Positions 6,948 through 14,919 of a DNA stretch of 64,000 bases are shown here, piece after piece. This stretch comes from Planomonospora_B alba (GTDB lineage Bacteria; Actinomycetota; Actinomycetes; Streptosporangiales; Streptosporangiaceae), in assembly GCF_039534085.1 (NCBI RefSeq), contig NZ_BAAAUT010000022.1:1-64000 (forward strand). The letters are read 5' to 3'. A model generated the notes under the pieces. It had not been told where the DNA came from. It did no database searches and saw only the letters and a program-made list of their open reading frames with translations. The stretch's first letter is position 1. Each line of letters opens with the position of its first letter. The position numbers and the translations under genes were made by a program.

Positions 6948-8645
6948 ATGACCCTGAACACGACCGACCCGAGCGGGTTCGCCGAGCTGGAGCTCCGGCC
7001 CGAACTGCTGGACGCGCTGTCCGGCCTCGGCTACGAGGAGCCCACCCCCATCCAGCGCGAGGCGATCCCGCCCCTCCTGGAGGGACGCGACCTGCTCGGC
7101 CAGGCCGCCACCGGCACGGGCAAGACGGCCGCGTTCGCGCTCCCGGTGCTGCAGCGGATGGCCCCGGACGGCGCGGACGGCGGACCCCGCGCCCTGGTCC
7201 TGGTGCCGACGCGGGAGCTGGCCATGCAGGTCTCGGAGGCGTTCCACCACTACGGCCGGGGCCTGGACACCCGCGTCCTGCCGATCTACGGCGGGCAGCC
7301 GATCGGGCGGCAGCTGCGGGCGCTCGAACGCGGCGTCGACGTCGTGGTCGCGACGCCCGGCCGCGCCCTCGACCACATCCGTCGCGGGACGCTCCACCTG
7401 GGCGGCCTGGAGACGGTCGTCATGGACGAGGCCGACGAGATGCTCGACATGGGCTTCGCCGAGGACATCGAGGCCATCCTCCAGGAGACGCCCGACGACC
7501 GCCAGACGGTGCTGTTCTCGGCGACGATGCCGCCGCGCATCAACGGGATCGTCCGCCGCCACCTGAACGACCCGGTCCGCATCGAGATCCGGCGCCCGGC
7601 CGCGGCTCCCGGTGAGGCCCCGCTGGTGCGGCAGGTCGCCTACGTGGTCCCCCGCACGTACAAGCCCGCGGCCCTGGGCCGCGTGCTGGACGTGGAGGCG
7701 CCCGAGGCCGCCATCGTCTTCTGCCGCACCCGCGACGAGGTCGACCAGCTCACCGAGACCCTGAACGGCCGGGGCTACCGCGCCGAGGCGCTGCACGGCG
7801 GCATGGGCCAGGAGCAGCGCGACCGGGTGATGGGGCGGCTGCGCGCCGGCACCGCGGACCTGCTCGTCGCGACCGACGTGGCCGCGCGCGGCCTCGACAT
7901 CGAGCAGCTCACCCACGTGGTGAACTACGACGTCCCCTCCGCGCCCGAGTCCTACGTGCACCGGATCGGCCGGGTCGGCCGGGCGGGCCGCGAGGGCGTC
8001 GCCGTCACCCTGGCCGAGCCGCGCGAGCACCGGATGCTCAAGGCCATCGAGCGGGTGACCGGCCAGCGCATCCCGGTGGAGAAGATCCCGACCGTCGCCG
8101 ACCTGCGCGCCCGGAGGCTGGAGCTGACCCGCGCCGCGCTCCAGGAGAGCCTGCTCACCGACGACCTCGAGCGCTTCCGCGTCGTCGTCGAGACGCTCAC
8201 CGACGAGTTCGACGTCATGGAGGTGGCGCTCGCCGCGGTGAAGCTGGCGCACGAGGCCACCGGGGGCGGCGAGGAGGCCGAGGAGGACATCCCCGAGGTC
8301 TCGGTCGCGGCCAGGCCGGACCGGCGGGGCCGCGCCGAGGGCGGCAGGCGCGACGAGGGCGGCCGCCGTGACGAGCGGCGCGACCGCGGACCGGCGGGCG
8401 GCATGACGCGCCTGTTCGTCGGGGTGGGCCGGGCGGCCGGCGTCCGGCCGCAGGACCTGGTCGGCGCGATCACCGGGGAGTCGCGGCTCAGCGGGCGCGA
8501 CATCGGGGCCATCGAGATCGCCGACCGGTTCTCGCTCGTGGAGGTCCCCGCGCCGGCGGCCGACGAGGTGATCGCGGCCCTGCGCACGACCACGATCAAG
8601 GGCCGCAGGGCCACGGTCCGCCGGGAGCGCCGCCCCGGGCGCTGA
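6948..8645 (+). CDS. DEAD-box ATP-dependent RNA helicase with DbpA-type RNA-binding domain
   Basis: 565 aa from ATG 6948, eight bases after AAGGA. The Q-motif (GYEEPTPIQREAI), Walker A GQAATGTGKT (51-60), PTREL, TPGR, the DEAD box at 160-163, SATMPP, ATDVAARGLDI and HRIGRVGRAGR are all present. The C-terminal about 75 residues (MTRLFVGVGRAAGVRPQDLVGAI... ending ATVRRER) form the DbpA RNA-binding domain, after an acidic then Arg/Gly-rich linker. This build matches the DeaD/CsdA type that unwinds structured rRNA and mRNA during ribosome assembly, especially in the cold. It stands alone, ends at a strong hairpin, and has a long leader. Confidence 0.95.
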   Translation: MTLNTTDPSGFAELELRPELLDALSGLGYEEPTPIQREAIPPLLEGRDLLGQAATGTGKTAAFALPVLQRMAPDGADGGPRALVLVPTRELAMQVSEAFHHYGRGLDTRVLPIYGGQPIGRQLRALERGVDVVVATPGRALDHIRRGTLHLGGLETVVMDEADEMLDMGFAEDIEAILQETPDDRQTVLFSATMPPRINGIVRRHLNDPVRIEIRRPAAAPGEAPLVRQVAYVVPRTYKPAALGRVLDVEAPEAAIVFCRTRDEVDQLTETLNGRGYRAEALHGGMGQEQRDRVMGRLRAGTADLLVATDVAARGLDIEQLTHVVNYDVPSAPESYVHRIGRVGRAGREGVAVTLAEPREHRMLKAIERVTGQRIPVEKIPTVADLRARRLELTRAALQESLLTDDLERFRVVVETLTDEFDVMEVALAAVKLAHEATGGGEEAEEDIPEVSVAARPDRRGRAEGGRRDEGGRRDERRDRGPAGGMTRLFVGVGRAAGVRPQDLVGAITGESRLSGRDIGAIEIADRFSLVEVPAPAADEVIAALRTTTIKGRRATVRRERRPGR

Positions 8646-8662
8646 CGGCGCCCGCGGACCGC

Positions 8663-8692
8663 CCCGGGGTGCCCTCCGGAGGGCACCCCGGG
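8663..8692 (+). terminator. Perfect 30-bp palindrome after the helicase gene
   Basis: Two 15-bp arms, CCCGGGGTGCCCTCC (8663-8677) and its exact complement (8678-8692), with no spacer. It begins 18 bp after the helicase stop and should fold as a long stem with a minimal loop, acting as a terminator. Confidence 0.65.
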
Positions 8693-8715
8693 TCTGCCGC
8701 CGGGCCGGCCCCATC

Positions 8716-8731
8716 TGTGACTTGGCTCACT
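8716..8731 (+). promoter_or_regulatory. Crp-like site upstream of the efflux MFS gene
   Basis: TGTGA-CTTGGC-TCACT matches the cAMP-receptor (Crp/Fnr) consensus TGTGA-N6-TCACA at nine of ten informative positions. It lies 130 bp before the MFS start, next to an A-rich stretch (CCGAAAAAAATG). Confidence 0.45.
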
Positions 8732-8861
8732 ACTCCGAAAAAAATGTGCATGGTGTGAAATTTCTTCCCGGGCCCGGTCGTTGAACCGCCCGGCGTCCCC
8801 CGCAGAGCTCCGGAGCAGCACCGGGCGCCGCATGCCGTCCCTGTCAGAGACCCGAGGAAGA

Positions 8862-10445
8862 ATGACCGCCACCAGCTCACCGCCCGAGTCCGCCTCCGCA
8901 CCCCCGCCGACCTCCCGCAAGAAGGTTCTGCAGGCCCTGTCCGGCCTGATGGTGGGGATGTTCGTGTCCATCCTCGCCTCGACGGTCGTGGCCAACGCCC
9001 TGCCGCGCATCATCACCGACCTGAACGGCACCCAGACCGTCTACACCTGGATCGTCACCTCCGAGCTGCTGGCCATGACGGCCACCGTGCCGCTCTGGGG
9101 CAAGATGGCCGACCTCTACAGCAAGAAACTGCTGATCCAGTTCTCCCTGGTGCTGTTCGTGGTGGGCTCGCTGATCGCGGGACTCACCCCGAACGTGGAG
9201 ATCCTGATCGTCAGCCGCGTGGTGCAGGGCGTCGGCGCGGGCGGCATGACCGCGCTGTCCATGGTCGTGATGGCGGCCATGATCCCGCCGCGCGAGCTCG
9301 GCCGCTACGCCGGCGTCTTCGGCGCCGTGTTCGGCGTCGGCACCGTGGCCGGGCCGCTCATCGGCGGCGTGCTCGTCGACACCTCCTGGCTCGGCTGGCG
9401 CTGGTGCTTCCTGATCGGCGTGCCGTTCACGATCCTGTCCATCGTCCTGCTCCAGCGCACGCTCGACCTCCCGGTGGAGCGCAAGGAGGTCAAGGTCGAC
9501 TACCTGGGCGCCTTCCTGATCACGCTGGGCGTCTCCACGATCCTGGTGTGGTCGTCGCTGGCGGGCAACCAGTTCGAGTGGGCCTCCTGGTGGACGGCGG
9601 GCCTCGTCGGCGGCGGCCTGGTCGTGCTGGCGCTGGCGCTCTGGGTGGAGTCCCGGGCCGCCGAGCCGATCATCCCGCTCTACCTGTTCAAGAACCGCAC
9701 GGTCACCCTGGCGACCGTGGCCAGCGTGCTGGTCGGCGTGGCGATGTTCGGCGGCACGGTGTTCCTGTCGCAGTACTTCCAGATCGCGCTCGGCAAGTCC
9801 CCGACGATCGCGGGCCTGATGAGCCTGCCGATGGTCTTCGGCCTGCTGGTCTCCTCCACCATCGCCGGGCAGCTCATCACCAAGTGGGGCCGGTGGAAGG
9901 GCTTCCTGGTGGCCGGCGGCGTCGTCATGCTCGCCGGGATGGGCCTGCTGTCCACGATCCACGGCCAGACCCCCACGCCGCTGCTCCTGGCCTACATGGC
10001 GGTGCTCGGCGTCGGCGTCGGCATGCTCATGCAGAACCTCGTGCTCGCCGCACAGAACGACGTGCCCGCGCACGACCTGGGCGTCACCACCTCGGCGCTG
10101 ACCTTCTTCCGGAGCATGGGCGGCGCGGTCGGCGTCAGCGCCCTCGGCGCGGTGCTCGCCAACCGGATCACCGCGCTGATGACGGAGAAGCTCGGCCCGC
10201 TGGCCGCGGGCGCCCCGGCCGCTTCGGGCGGGGACGCCCACGCCGTCCCGGACATCTCCGAGCTGCCCGCGCCGGTCGTCGCCGTCATCCAGGACGTGTA
10301 CGCCACGGCCACCGCCGAGCTGTTCCTCATCGGCGTGCCGCTGACCGCGCTCGCGCTGGTGGCGGTGCTGTTCATCAAGGAGAAGCCGCTCAACACGCTC
10401 TCCGGCGAGGAGCGGCTGGCGCAGGAGCGCGCGGCCGCCCACTGA
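8862..10445 (+). CDS. MFS drug/proton antiporter, DHA2 (14-TM EmrB/QacA) type
   Basis: 527 aa from ATG 8862, with GAGGAAG just before it; two upstream in-frame starts lack a ribosome site. Many hydrophobic helices, the antiporter motif LPRIITDLNG with the later GKMADLYSKK (motif A), and motif C-like GAVFGVGTVAGPLIGG place it in DHA2. A long hydrophilic loop occurs near the C-terminus before the last helix. It would expel a cationic or amphipathic drug in exchange for protons. No regulator is adjacent; a Crp-like site lies upstream. Substrate unknown. Confidence 0.9.
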   Translation: MTATSSPPESASAPPPTSRKKVLQALSGLMVGMFVSILASTVVANALPRIITDLNGTQTVYTWIVTSELLAMTATVPLWGKMADLYSKKLLIQFSLVLFVVGSLIAGLTPNVEILIVSRVVQGVGAGGMTALSMVVMAAMIPPRELGRYAGVFGAVFGVGTVAGPLIGGVLVDTSWLGWRWCFLIGVPFTILSIVLLQRTLDLPVERKEVKVDYLGAFLITLGVSTILVWSSLAGNQFEWASWWTAGLVGGGLVVLALALWVESRAAEPIIPLYLFKNRTVTLATVASVLVGVAMFGGTVFLSQYFQIALGKSPTIAGLMSLPMVFGLLVSSTIAGQLITKWGRWKGFLVAGGVVMLAGMGLLSTIHGQTPTPLLLAYMAVLGVGVGMLMQNLVLAAQNDVPAHDLGVTTSALTFFRSMGGAVGVSALGAVLANRITALMTEKLGPLAAGAPAASGGDAHAVPDISELPAPVVAVIQDVYATATAELFLIGVPLTALALVAVLFIKEKPLNTLSGEERLAQERAAAH

Positions 10446-10524
10446 CGGCGATCCCGCCGGCGGCGCTCCACCGGTGACCCGGCGGCGTTCCGCCGACCGG
10501 CGGGGCGCACGCTCGTCCCACCCG

Positions 10525-10553
10525 GAAGGGCGGCCGCACCGCGGCCGCCCTTT
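10525..10553 (+). terminator. Hairpin with T-run after the DHA2 MFS gene
   Basis: A 12-bp stem (AAGGGCGGCCGC at 10526-10537, complement at 10541-10552) with an ACC loop, followed by TTTCCC. A good rho-independent terminator for the rightward MFS gene. Confidence 0.7.
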
Positions 10554-10635
10554 CCCGTCCGGGGGCACCCGCGCCGCACCGGGGAGTCCACGACCGTCAC
10601 CCCGCTCCGGCCGTGAGCGGAGGCACAGTGGGATC

Positions 10636-11322
10636 ATGACTCCACGACGGATCTACCACGGAACGGGTCCCGGGCCGATCACCCCGGACGGCTGCGCGGT
10701 CGACTACTACGCCACCCTCACCGCGGGCGACGAGCCCGGGATCATCCACTCCGCCGTCCCGGCCGGGGCGAGCATCCTCGAGCTCGGCGCCGGCGCCGGG
10801 CGCATCACCCGCCCGCTGCTCGCGCTCGGGCACGAGGTCGTCGCCGTCGACGAGTCGCCCGAGATGCTCGCCCACATCACCGGCGCCGAGACGGTCTGCT
10901 CCCCCATCCAGACCCTGGCGCTGCCCCGGACCTTCGACGTGGTGCTGCTGATGTCGTTCGTCGTCGAGACCGCCGACGACGACCTGCGCGCCGGGTTCCT
11001 GCGCACCTGCCGCGCGCACGTCGCCGACGGCGGCTGCGTCATCCTCCAGCGCAAGCCGCCGGAGTGGTACGACGCCGTCCGGCCGTTCGAGCGGCGGGCC
11101 GGCGACGGCCGGACCGTCCGGATGACCGGCATCAGCCGTCCCGGCCCCGGCCTGCTGGAGGCCACCATGGTGTACACCGTCGGTGAGCGGCGCTGGACCC
11201 ACACCTTCGTCAGCCGCCGCCTCGACGACGACTACCTGGAGCGGAGCCTCGGCGAGGCGGGCCTGACCGTCGCCGGGTTCCTGGACGACGAGCGCGGGTG
11301 GGTGCGCGCCGTACCGCGCTGA
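10636..11322 (+). CDS. Class I SAM-dependent methyltransferase
   Basis: 228 aa from ATG 10636; the Shine-Dalgarno GCGGAGG is about 12 bases upstream, and the frame continues upstream without family similarity. The SAM-binding GxGxG is seen in ILELGAGAGRITRPLLALGHEVVAVDESPEML. A later DVVLLMSFVVETADDDLR covers motif II and HVADGGCVILQRKP the motif III strand. It resembles the broad family of small-molecule methyltransferases; substrate cannot be told. It converges on the DUF305 gene with only 21 bp between stops. Confidence 0.85.
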   Translation: MTPRRIYHGTGPGPITPDGCAVDYYATLTAGDEPGIIHSAVPAGASILELGAGAGRITRPLLALGHEVVAVDESPEMLAHITGAETVCSPIQTLALPRTFDVVLLMSFVVETADDDLRAGFLRTCRAHVADGGCVILQRKPPEWYDAVRPFERRAGDGRTVRMTGISRPGPGLLEATMVYTVGERRWTHTFVSRRLDDDYLERSLGEAGLTVAGFLDDERGWVRAVPR

Positions 11323-11343
11323 GCCGGTGACGGCGGGCGGTCC

Positions 11344-12387
11344 CTAGTGGTGCCCGCCGCGGCCGCCGTGACCCCCTCGCCCGTCGTCGTCATCGTCGTC
11401 CGCACCGCCGACGCCGCCGACCCCGCTGACGTCGTCGTCCTTGTCGCGGTCGTGGCGGCCGTGGCGCCCGTGGCGGCCGTCGTCGTCATCATCGTCGTCG
11501 TCGCCGAAGTCGACGTCGGCGACGTCGTCGTCCTTGTCGCGGTCGTGGCGGCCGCCGCGGCCGTCACGACCGTCGTGGTCGTGGTCGCCGTGGTCGTGGT
11601 CGCCGTCCTGGAAGGACAGCCAGGTCCGCATGTCGGTGATCTGGAACTGCTGCACGTCGTTCACCGTGGACGCGGCCACCCGGAGCTCGGGGTGGACGGC
11701 ACGGGTCGCGGCCTCCAGGAACGTCACGATGCCCCAGACGTGGTGCGGGATCATCCACCGGACGAACTCGACGTCGAACCGGCGGCCCGCGGGGGTCTCC
11801 CGCAGCTCGTCGAGCATCTCCTCCAGGTGCTCCTCCGCCTCCGCGATCTCCTGGCGGAGCTCGCGGGGCAGGCTCCGGACGGCCTGCTCCGGGGTGAGCC
11901 CGTACCACTCGCGCAGCCAGCGGACGAGCTGCTGGACCTGGAAGCCCTGGAAGGCGACGATGTTCTCGGCGTGCGTGCGGATCCGCGGGTCGACGCCGCG
12001 CTGGACCTCCAGCCGGGACATCTCCACCCCGGCGCGGTGGTGCGGGATCATCTGCGCCAGGGCCGCGATCTCCAGTTCCTCGCCCTCCAGCTCGGCCAGG
12101 CTCTCCCCGAACTCGTAGGCCACCGTCGGGGTCGGGAACGGCTGCAGGCCGGAGCCGTGGTCGCCGTGCCGGTGCCGGGGCGCCGCGGCGACGCCGGGTG
12201 CCGCGGCGACGTTGGGCGCGGTCCACATGACCGCGCCGGGGTTGCCGGACGAGGTGCTCCAGGCGATCGTGACGGGGACGCCGACCGCCCCGACGGCGAC
12301 GGCCGTGGCGATGGCGACGTTGCGGCGCAGCGGGGTCAGGCGAGCACGCAGGGGAGTCAGGCGCACACGGAAAGGAGTCAAGCGCAT
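11344..12387 (-). CDS. DUF305 protein with His/Asp-rich repetitive tail
   Basis: 347 aa from ATG 12387, preceded by GAAGAGG. The N-terminus has a basic three-fold repeat (RLTPFRV, RLTPLRA, RLTPLRR), then one hydrophobic segment (about 24-44) that would anchor or export it. DUF305 follows, with MIPHH at 113-117 and again at 212-216, giving the two His pairs of this ferritin-like, possibly copper-binding family. From about 261 the protein becomes a tail of His, Asp, Arg and Gly: DHDHGDHDHD, runs of up to eight Asp, and RHDRDKDDDV twice (280-289 and 311-320). Such a tail should bind divalent metal outside the membrane. DUF305 is known to occur in metal-stress settings; the function of this tail is inference. 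Confidence 0.88.
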   Translation of the reverse strand: MRLTPFRVRLTPLRARLTPLRRNVAIATAVAVGAVGVPVTIAWSTSSGNPGAVMWTAPNVAAAPGVAAAPRHRHGDHGSGLQPFPTPTVAYEFGESLAELEGEELEIAALAQMIPHHRAGVEMSRLEVQRGVDPRIRTHAENIVAFQGFQVQQLVRWLREWYGLTPEQAVRSLPRELRQEIAEAEEHLEEMLDELRETPAGRRFDVEFVRWMIPHHVWGIVTFLEAATRAVHPELRVAASTVNDVQQFQITDMRTWLSFQDGDHDHGDHDHDGRDGRGGRHDRDKDDDVADVDFGDDDDDDDDGRHGRHGRHDRDKDDDVSGVGGVGGADDDDDDGRGGHGGRGGHH

Positions 12388-13229
12388 GTGAACGGGTACC
12401 TCTTCTGAAGTCTCTGGACGGGTGGTGGCAGGCAGGCCGCGGGCCCGTCCCGGTGTCGCGCGCCTCGCGCCGCCACGGCGGCGCGAGGCGCCCGGCACTG
12501 TGCGGAGACAGGAGACACCGGGAGAGCCCATCGATGACGGCGGCGACTCCCGGAGCGGAGATGGCCTCGACCGTCGCCGTGCTCCGCGCCCCGGGCCCGG
12601 GTGGCCGGTCGAGCCGTCCGGGGCCGCGCGCGACCGGTACGGCCGGACGCGCACCCGCCGGTGATCGCGCGTCCCCGCATACCGTTCGCCCTCGTCCGCC
12701 TGCCGAGCGGCCGGGCGTCGCACCGTCACGCATGATCGTCGTGCAACCGCGTTCCGCACTCAAGCGCGACACGGGGCCACAGGGGCAGCTGACGGAGCCA
12801 TGACGCGACCGCGGTCGAGGGCGGTTCCGGGGGGCCACGGGAGCGTAAAAGGCAGGGCACCGGATGGGCCTTCCGCCCTCCTCCGGCGCGCCCGGGAACC
12901 ACCCCGGCCCGGCGCCGTGCGCGCCGCCGTCCCGTTCACCGCCCTCACCGCCGTCGCCGCCGTCGCCGCCGGCCGCGGGAGCGCCGGGCCCGCCGCCTTC
13001 CCGGGTGCCGAGAGGGAGCCCGGCGGGTGACGGCCGGTAAGCCGGTTCTCACCTTCAGGCCAGGGTTCCGGAGGATCCCGCAGGTCGCGGGCCGTTTCCG
13101 AGGGAGGGCCCGTCCCGGCGGCCCTTCCGGCGGGTGGAACGCGTTTTCCGCGCCCGAACTGGCCGCGGGCGGCCGTCCCGCGGGCCCGGGCGGCGGCCGG
13201 TACGGCCCGGGCGGTTTCCGGTCCGCCAG
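12388..13229 (+). other. Gene-free stretch of about 840 bp
   Basis: Several overlapping open frames exist on both strands here, as expected at this GC content, but all are Arg/Pro/Ala-rich, mutually overlapping, and lack a ribosome site or a recognisable domain. I see no gene; the region separates the leftward DUF305 gene and the rightward PRC-barrel gene and should hold both promoters. Confidence 0.5.
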
Positions 13230-13254
13230 GTTTCCTCCGTAGATCCGTGGTTAT
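13230..13254 (+). promoter_or_regulatory. Sigma-B-like promoter of the PRC/DUF2382 gene
   Basis: GTTT (13230-13233), a 15-bp spacer and GGTTAT (13249-13254) match the actinomycete stress-sigma pattern GTTT-N14-16-GGGTAT with one change in the -10. It lies 38 bp before the start of a stress-type protein. Confidence 0.5.
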
Positions 13255-13291
13255 CGATTCGTGACCGAAGGATCGAAGAGAAAGGAACGAC

Positions 13292-14179
13292 ATGATCACT
13301 CAGGATCAGGTCCGCACCGTTCTCGACCAGGACGTGTACGACATCAACGGCGAGAAGATCGGCGAGGTCAAGCACGTCTACCTCGACGACGCCACCGGGC
13401 GGCCCACGTGGCTGTGCGTCAGGAGCGGCCTGCTCGGCATGCGGGAGCGCTTCGTCCCGACCCAGGCCGCCGACGTGGTCGCCGACCACGTCGAGGTCGG
13501 CTACGCCAAGGAGCGGGTCAAGGACGCCCCCGGCGTCGACCTCGGCCCCGACGGCCACCTGCCGCCCGAGGAGGAGCGGGAGCTGTACCGCTACTACGAC
13601 CTGGACTGGGAGACCTCCTGGCGGCAGGCCAACCGGCCCGGCGGGGACGGCTGGGCGCACACCGGGGGCGAGCGCGAGCGCGAGCGGCTGGGCCGTACCG
13701 ACGCCGGGCTGCCGGGACACACGGCCGGTACGGCCGGCGCGGACGGCACCGCGTGGCCGGCCGGCGCGGACGGCACCGGGCGGCCGGGCCACGCCGACGA
13801 CGCGATGACCCGCTCCGAGGAGCAGCTGGCCGTCGGCACCGAGGAGCACGAGGCCGGCCGGGCCCGGCTGCACAAGTACGTGGTCACCGAGGAGCGGCGG
13901 GTCGACGTGCCGGTCACCCGTGAGGAGGTGCGCGTCGAGCGGGAGCCGATCACCGACGCCAACCGGGAGGCGGCCCTGTCCGGCCCCGACCTCCGCGAAA
14001 GTGAGCACGAGGTCACCCTGCACGAGGAGCGCCCGGTGGTGGACAAGCGCACCGTGCCGGTCGAGCGGGTGCGCCTCGACAAGCAGCGGGTCGCCGACGA
14101 GGAGACCGTCTCCGGGCAGGTCCGCAAGGAGCGCATCGACGTCGAGGGCGACGTCGACGGCTCCGGCCGCACCTTCTGA
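13292..14179 (+). CDS. PRC-barrel and DUF2382 (YsnF/AvaK-type) stress protein
   Basis: 295 aa; ATG with AAAGGAAC six bases upstream. Residues 1-75 (VYDINGEKIGEVKHVYLDDATGRPTWLCVRSG) form a PRC-barrel. A flexible Gly/Thr/Ala linker with the repeated ADGTAWPAGADGTG-like unit follows. The last about 120 residues (EEQLAVGTEEHEAGRARLHKYVVTEER...VPVTREEVRVER) are DUF2382, the domain of Bacillus YsnF and cyanobacterial AvaK, rich in alternating charged beta strands. It is cytoplasmic or spore/wall-associated; exact role unknown. It pairs with a second PRC-barrel gene downstream, and both have sigma-B-like promoters, so a general-stress role is the best guess. Confidence 0.88.
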   Translation: MITQDQVRTVLDQDVYDINGEKIGEVKHVYLDDATGRPTWLCVRSGLLGMRERFVPTQAADVVADHVEVGYAKERVKDAPGVDLGPDGHLPPEEERELYRYYDLDWETSWRQANRPGGDGWAHTGGERERERLGRTDAGLPGHTAGTAGADGTAWPAGADGTGRPGHADDAMTRSEEQLAVGTEEHEAGRARLHKYVVTEERRVDVPVTREEVRVEREPITDANREAALSGPDLRESEHEVTLHEERPVVDKRTVPVERVRLDKQRVADEETVSGQVRKERIDVEGDVDGSGRTF

Positions 14180-14197
14180 CCTCCCCGCCCCGGGACA

Positions 14198-14228
14198 CGT
14201 CCCGCCGGTCCACCGGACCGGCGGGACG
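14198..14228 (+). terminator. Strong hairpin between the two PRC-barrel genes
   Basis: A perfect 14-bp stem (CGTCCCGCCGGTCC at 14198-14211, complement at 14215-14228) with an ACC loop, 19 bp after the stop codon and followed by CCGCTTTCC. It separates the two transcription units. Confidence 0.75.
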
Positions 14229-14255
14229 TCCGCTTTCCGTGCTCCCCTCCGGGCC

Positions 14256-14279
14256 GTTCGACCGGGGGTCGCCCGGGTA
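14256..14279 (+). promoter_or_regulatory. Sigma-B-like promoter of the small PRC-barrel gene
   Basis: GTTC (14256-14259), 15 bp, then GGGTA (14275-14279): close to GTTT-N15-GGGTAT. It lies 36 bp before the start codon, with GAAAGAGG as ribosome site between. Confidence 0.5.
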
Positions 14280-14315
14280 GGCGACGGACGGTACCCGTAT
14301 GGAAAGAGGTTGAGC

Positions 14316-14675
14316 ATGACGGTCGAGAACCTGTGGAACTACCGCCCGGACGTCTACGGCGGCGAGCGGTCGCTGGACCTCATCGGCTTCGAGGTGGAGA
14401 CCCCGGACGGGAAGGTCGGCGTGGTCGAGGAGGAGAGCACCATGGCCGACGACAGCTACATCGTCGTGGACGCGGGCCCGTGGATCTTCGAGCGGAAGCT
14501 GGTGATCCCGGCGGGCGTCGTCACCCGGATCGACCCCGGGGAGCGCAAGGTCTACGTCGCGCGCACCAAGGAGGAGATCAAGGCCTCCCCGGAGCCCGAC
14601 CTCACCGGCGACTCCACCGGGCCCGGCCTCCACCGGCGGCTGAGCGACTACTACGCGGGCCTTCCGGGGTCCTGA
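14316..14675 (+). CDS. Small PRC-barrel domain protein
   Basis: 119 aa from ATG 14316, behind GAAAGAGG. SLDLIGFEVETPDGKVGVVEEES... YIVVDAGPWIFERKLVIPAGVVTRIDPGERKVYVARTKEEI is a PRC-barrel like those of actinomycete PRC/DUF2171-type proteins, here without the DUF2382 module carried by its upstream neighbour. PRC-barrels act as small beta domains in RNA processing, photosynthetic reaction centres and stress proteins; a specific partner is not visible. The 3' end abuts a degraded region on the other strand. Confidence 0.82.
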   Translation: MTVENLWNYRPDVYGGERSLDLIGFEVETPDGKVGVVEEESTMADDSYIVVDAGPWIFERKLVIPAGVVTRIDPGERKVYVARTKEEIKASPEPDLTGDSTGPGLHRRLSDYYAGLPGS

Positions 14676-14898
14676 GGCGGGAGCGGAGCGGCGCGGACAG
14701 CCGTCCGACGCCCTCGTCGGAGATCCCGGCCAGCGCGGCGAGCGCCTCGCGCACGGTGGAGCGCTGGGCCAGGGCGGTCTTCTCGACGGGGTCGTCCGCC
14801 CCGGCCTTCGCCACGGCGTAGAGCCTGCCCGCGTGCGAGGTGCGCAGCCGCCCGTCCCGGACGAGGGACGCGAGTGCCGCCAGCGCGACGCGCCGACG
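14662..14898 (-). pseudogene. Remnant of a TIGR04222-like membrane protein (middle domain only)
   Basis: Leftward translation from about 14898 gives ALAALASLVRDGRLRTSHAG, then RLYAVAKAGADDPVEKTAL, then VREALAALAGISDEGVGRLS. This reads like the helix-rich middle domain of actinobacterial TIGR04222 proteins (a short winged-helix-like segment ending in G-R-L-x-A-V, then D-P-x-E-x-x). The N-terminal membrane segment and the C-terminal Gly-rich membrane end are missing, and the frame has no plausible start. It abuts the broken end of the SGNH gene. Family assignment is from memory of the pattern and is tentative. Confidence 0.4.
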
Positions 14899-14919
14899 GC
14901 CGCCGGTGCGGGCGCGCCG

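Noticed and set aside
12760..13299. A 179-codon leftward frame upstream of the PRC-barrel gene
   Set aside because: Ala/Pro/Arg-rich, overlaps competing frames, would cover the predicted promoter of the PRC gene, and shows no family.
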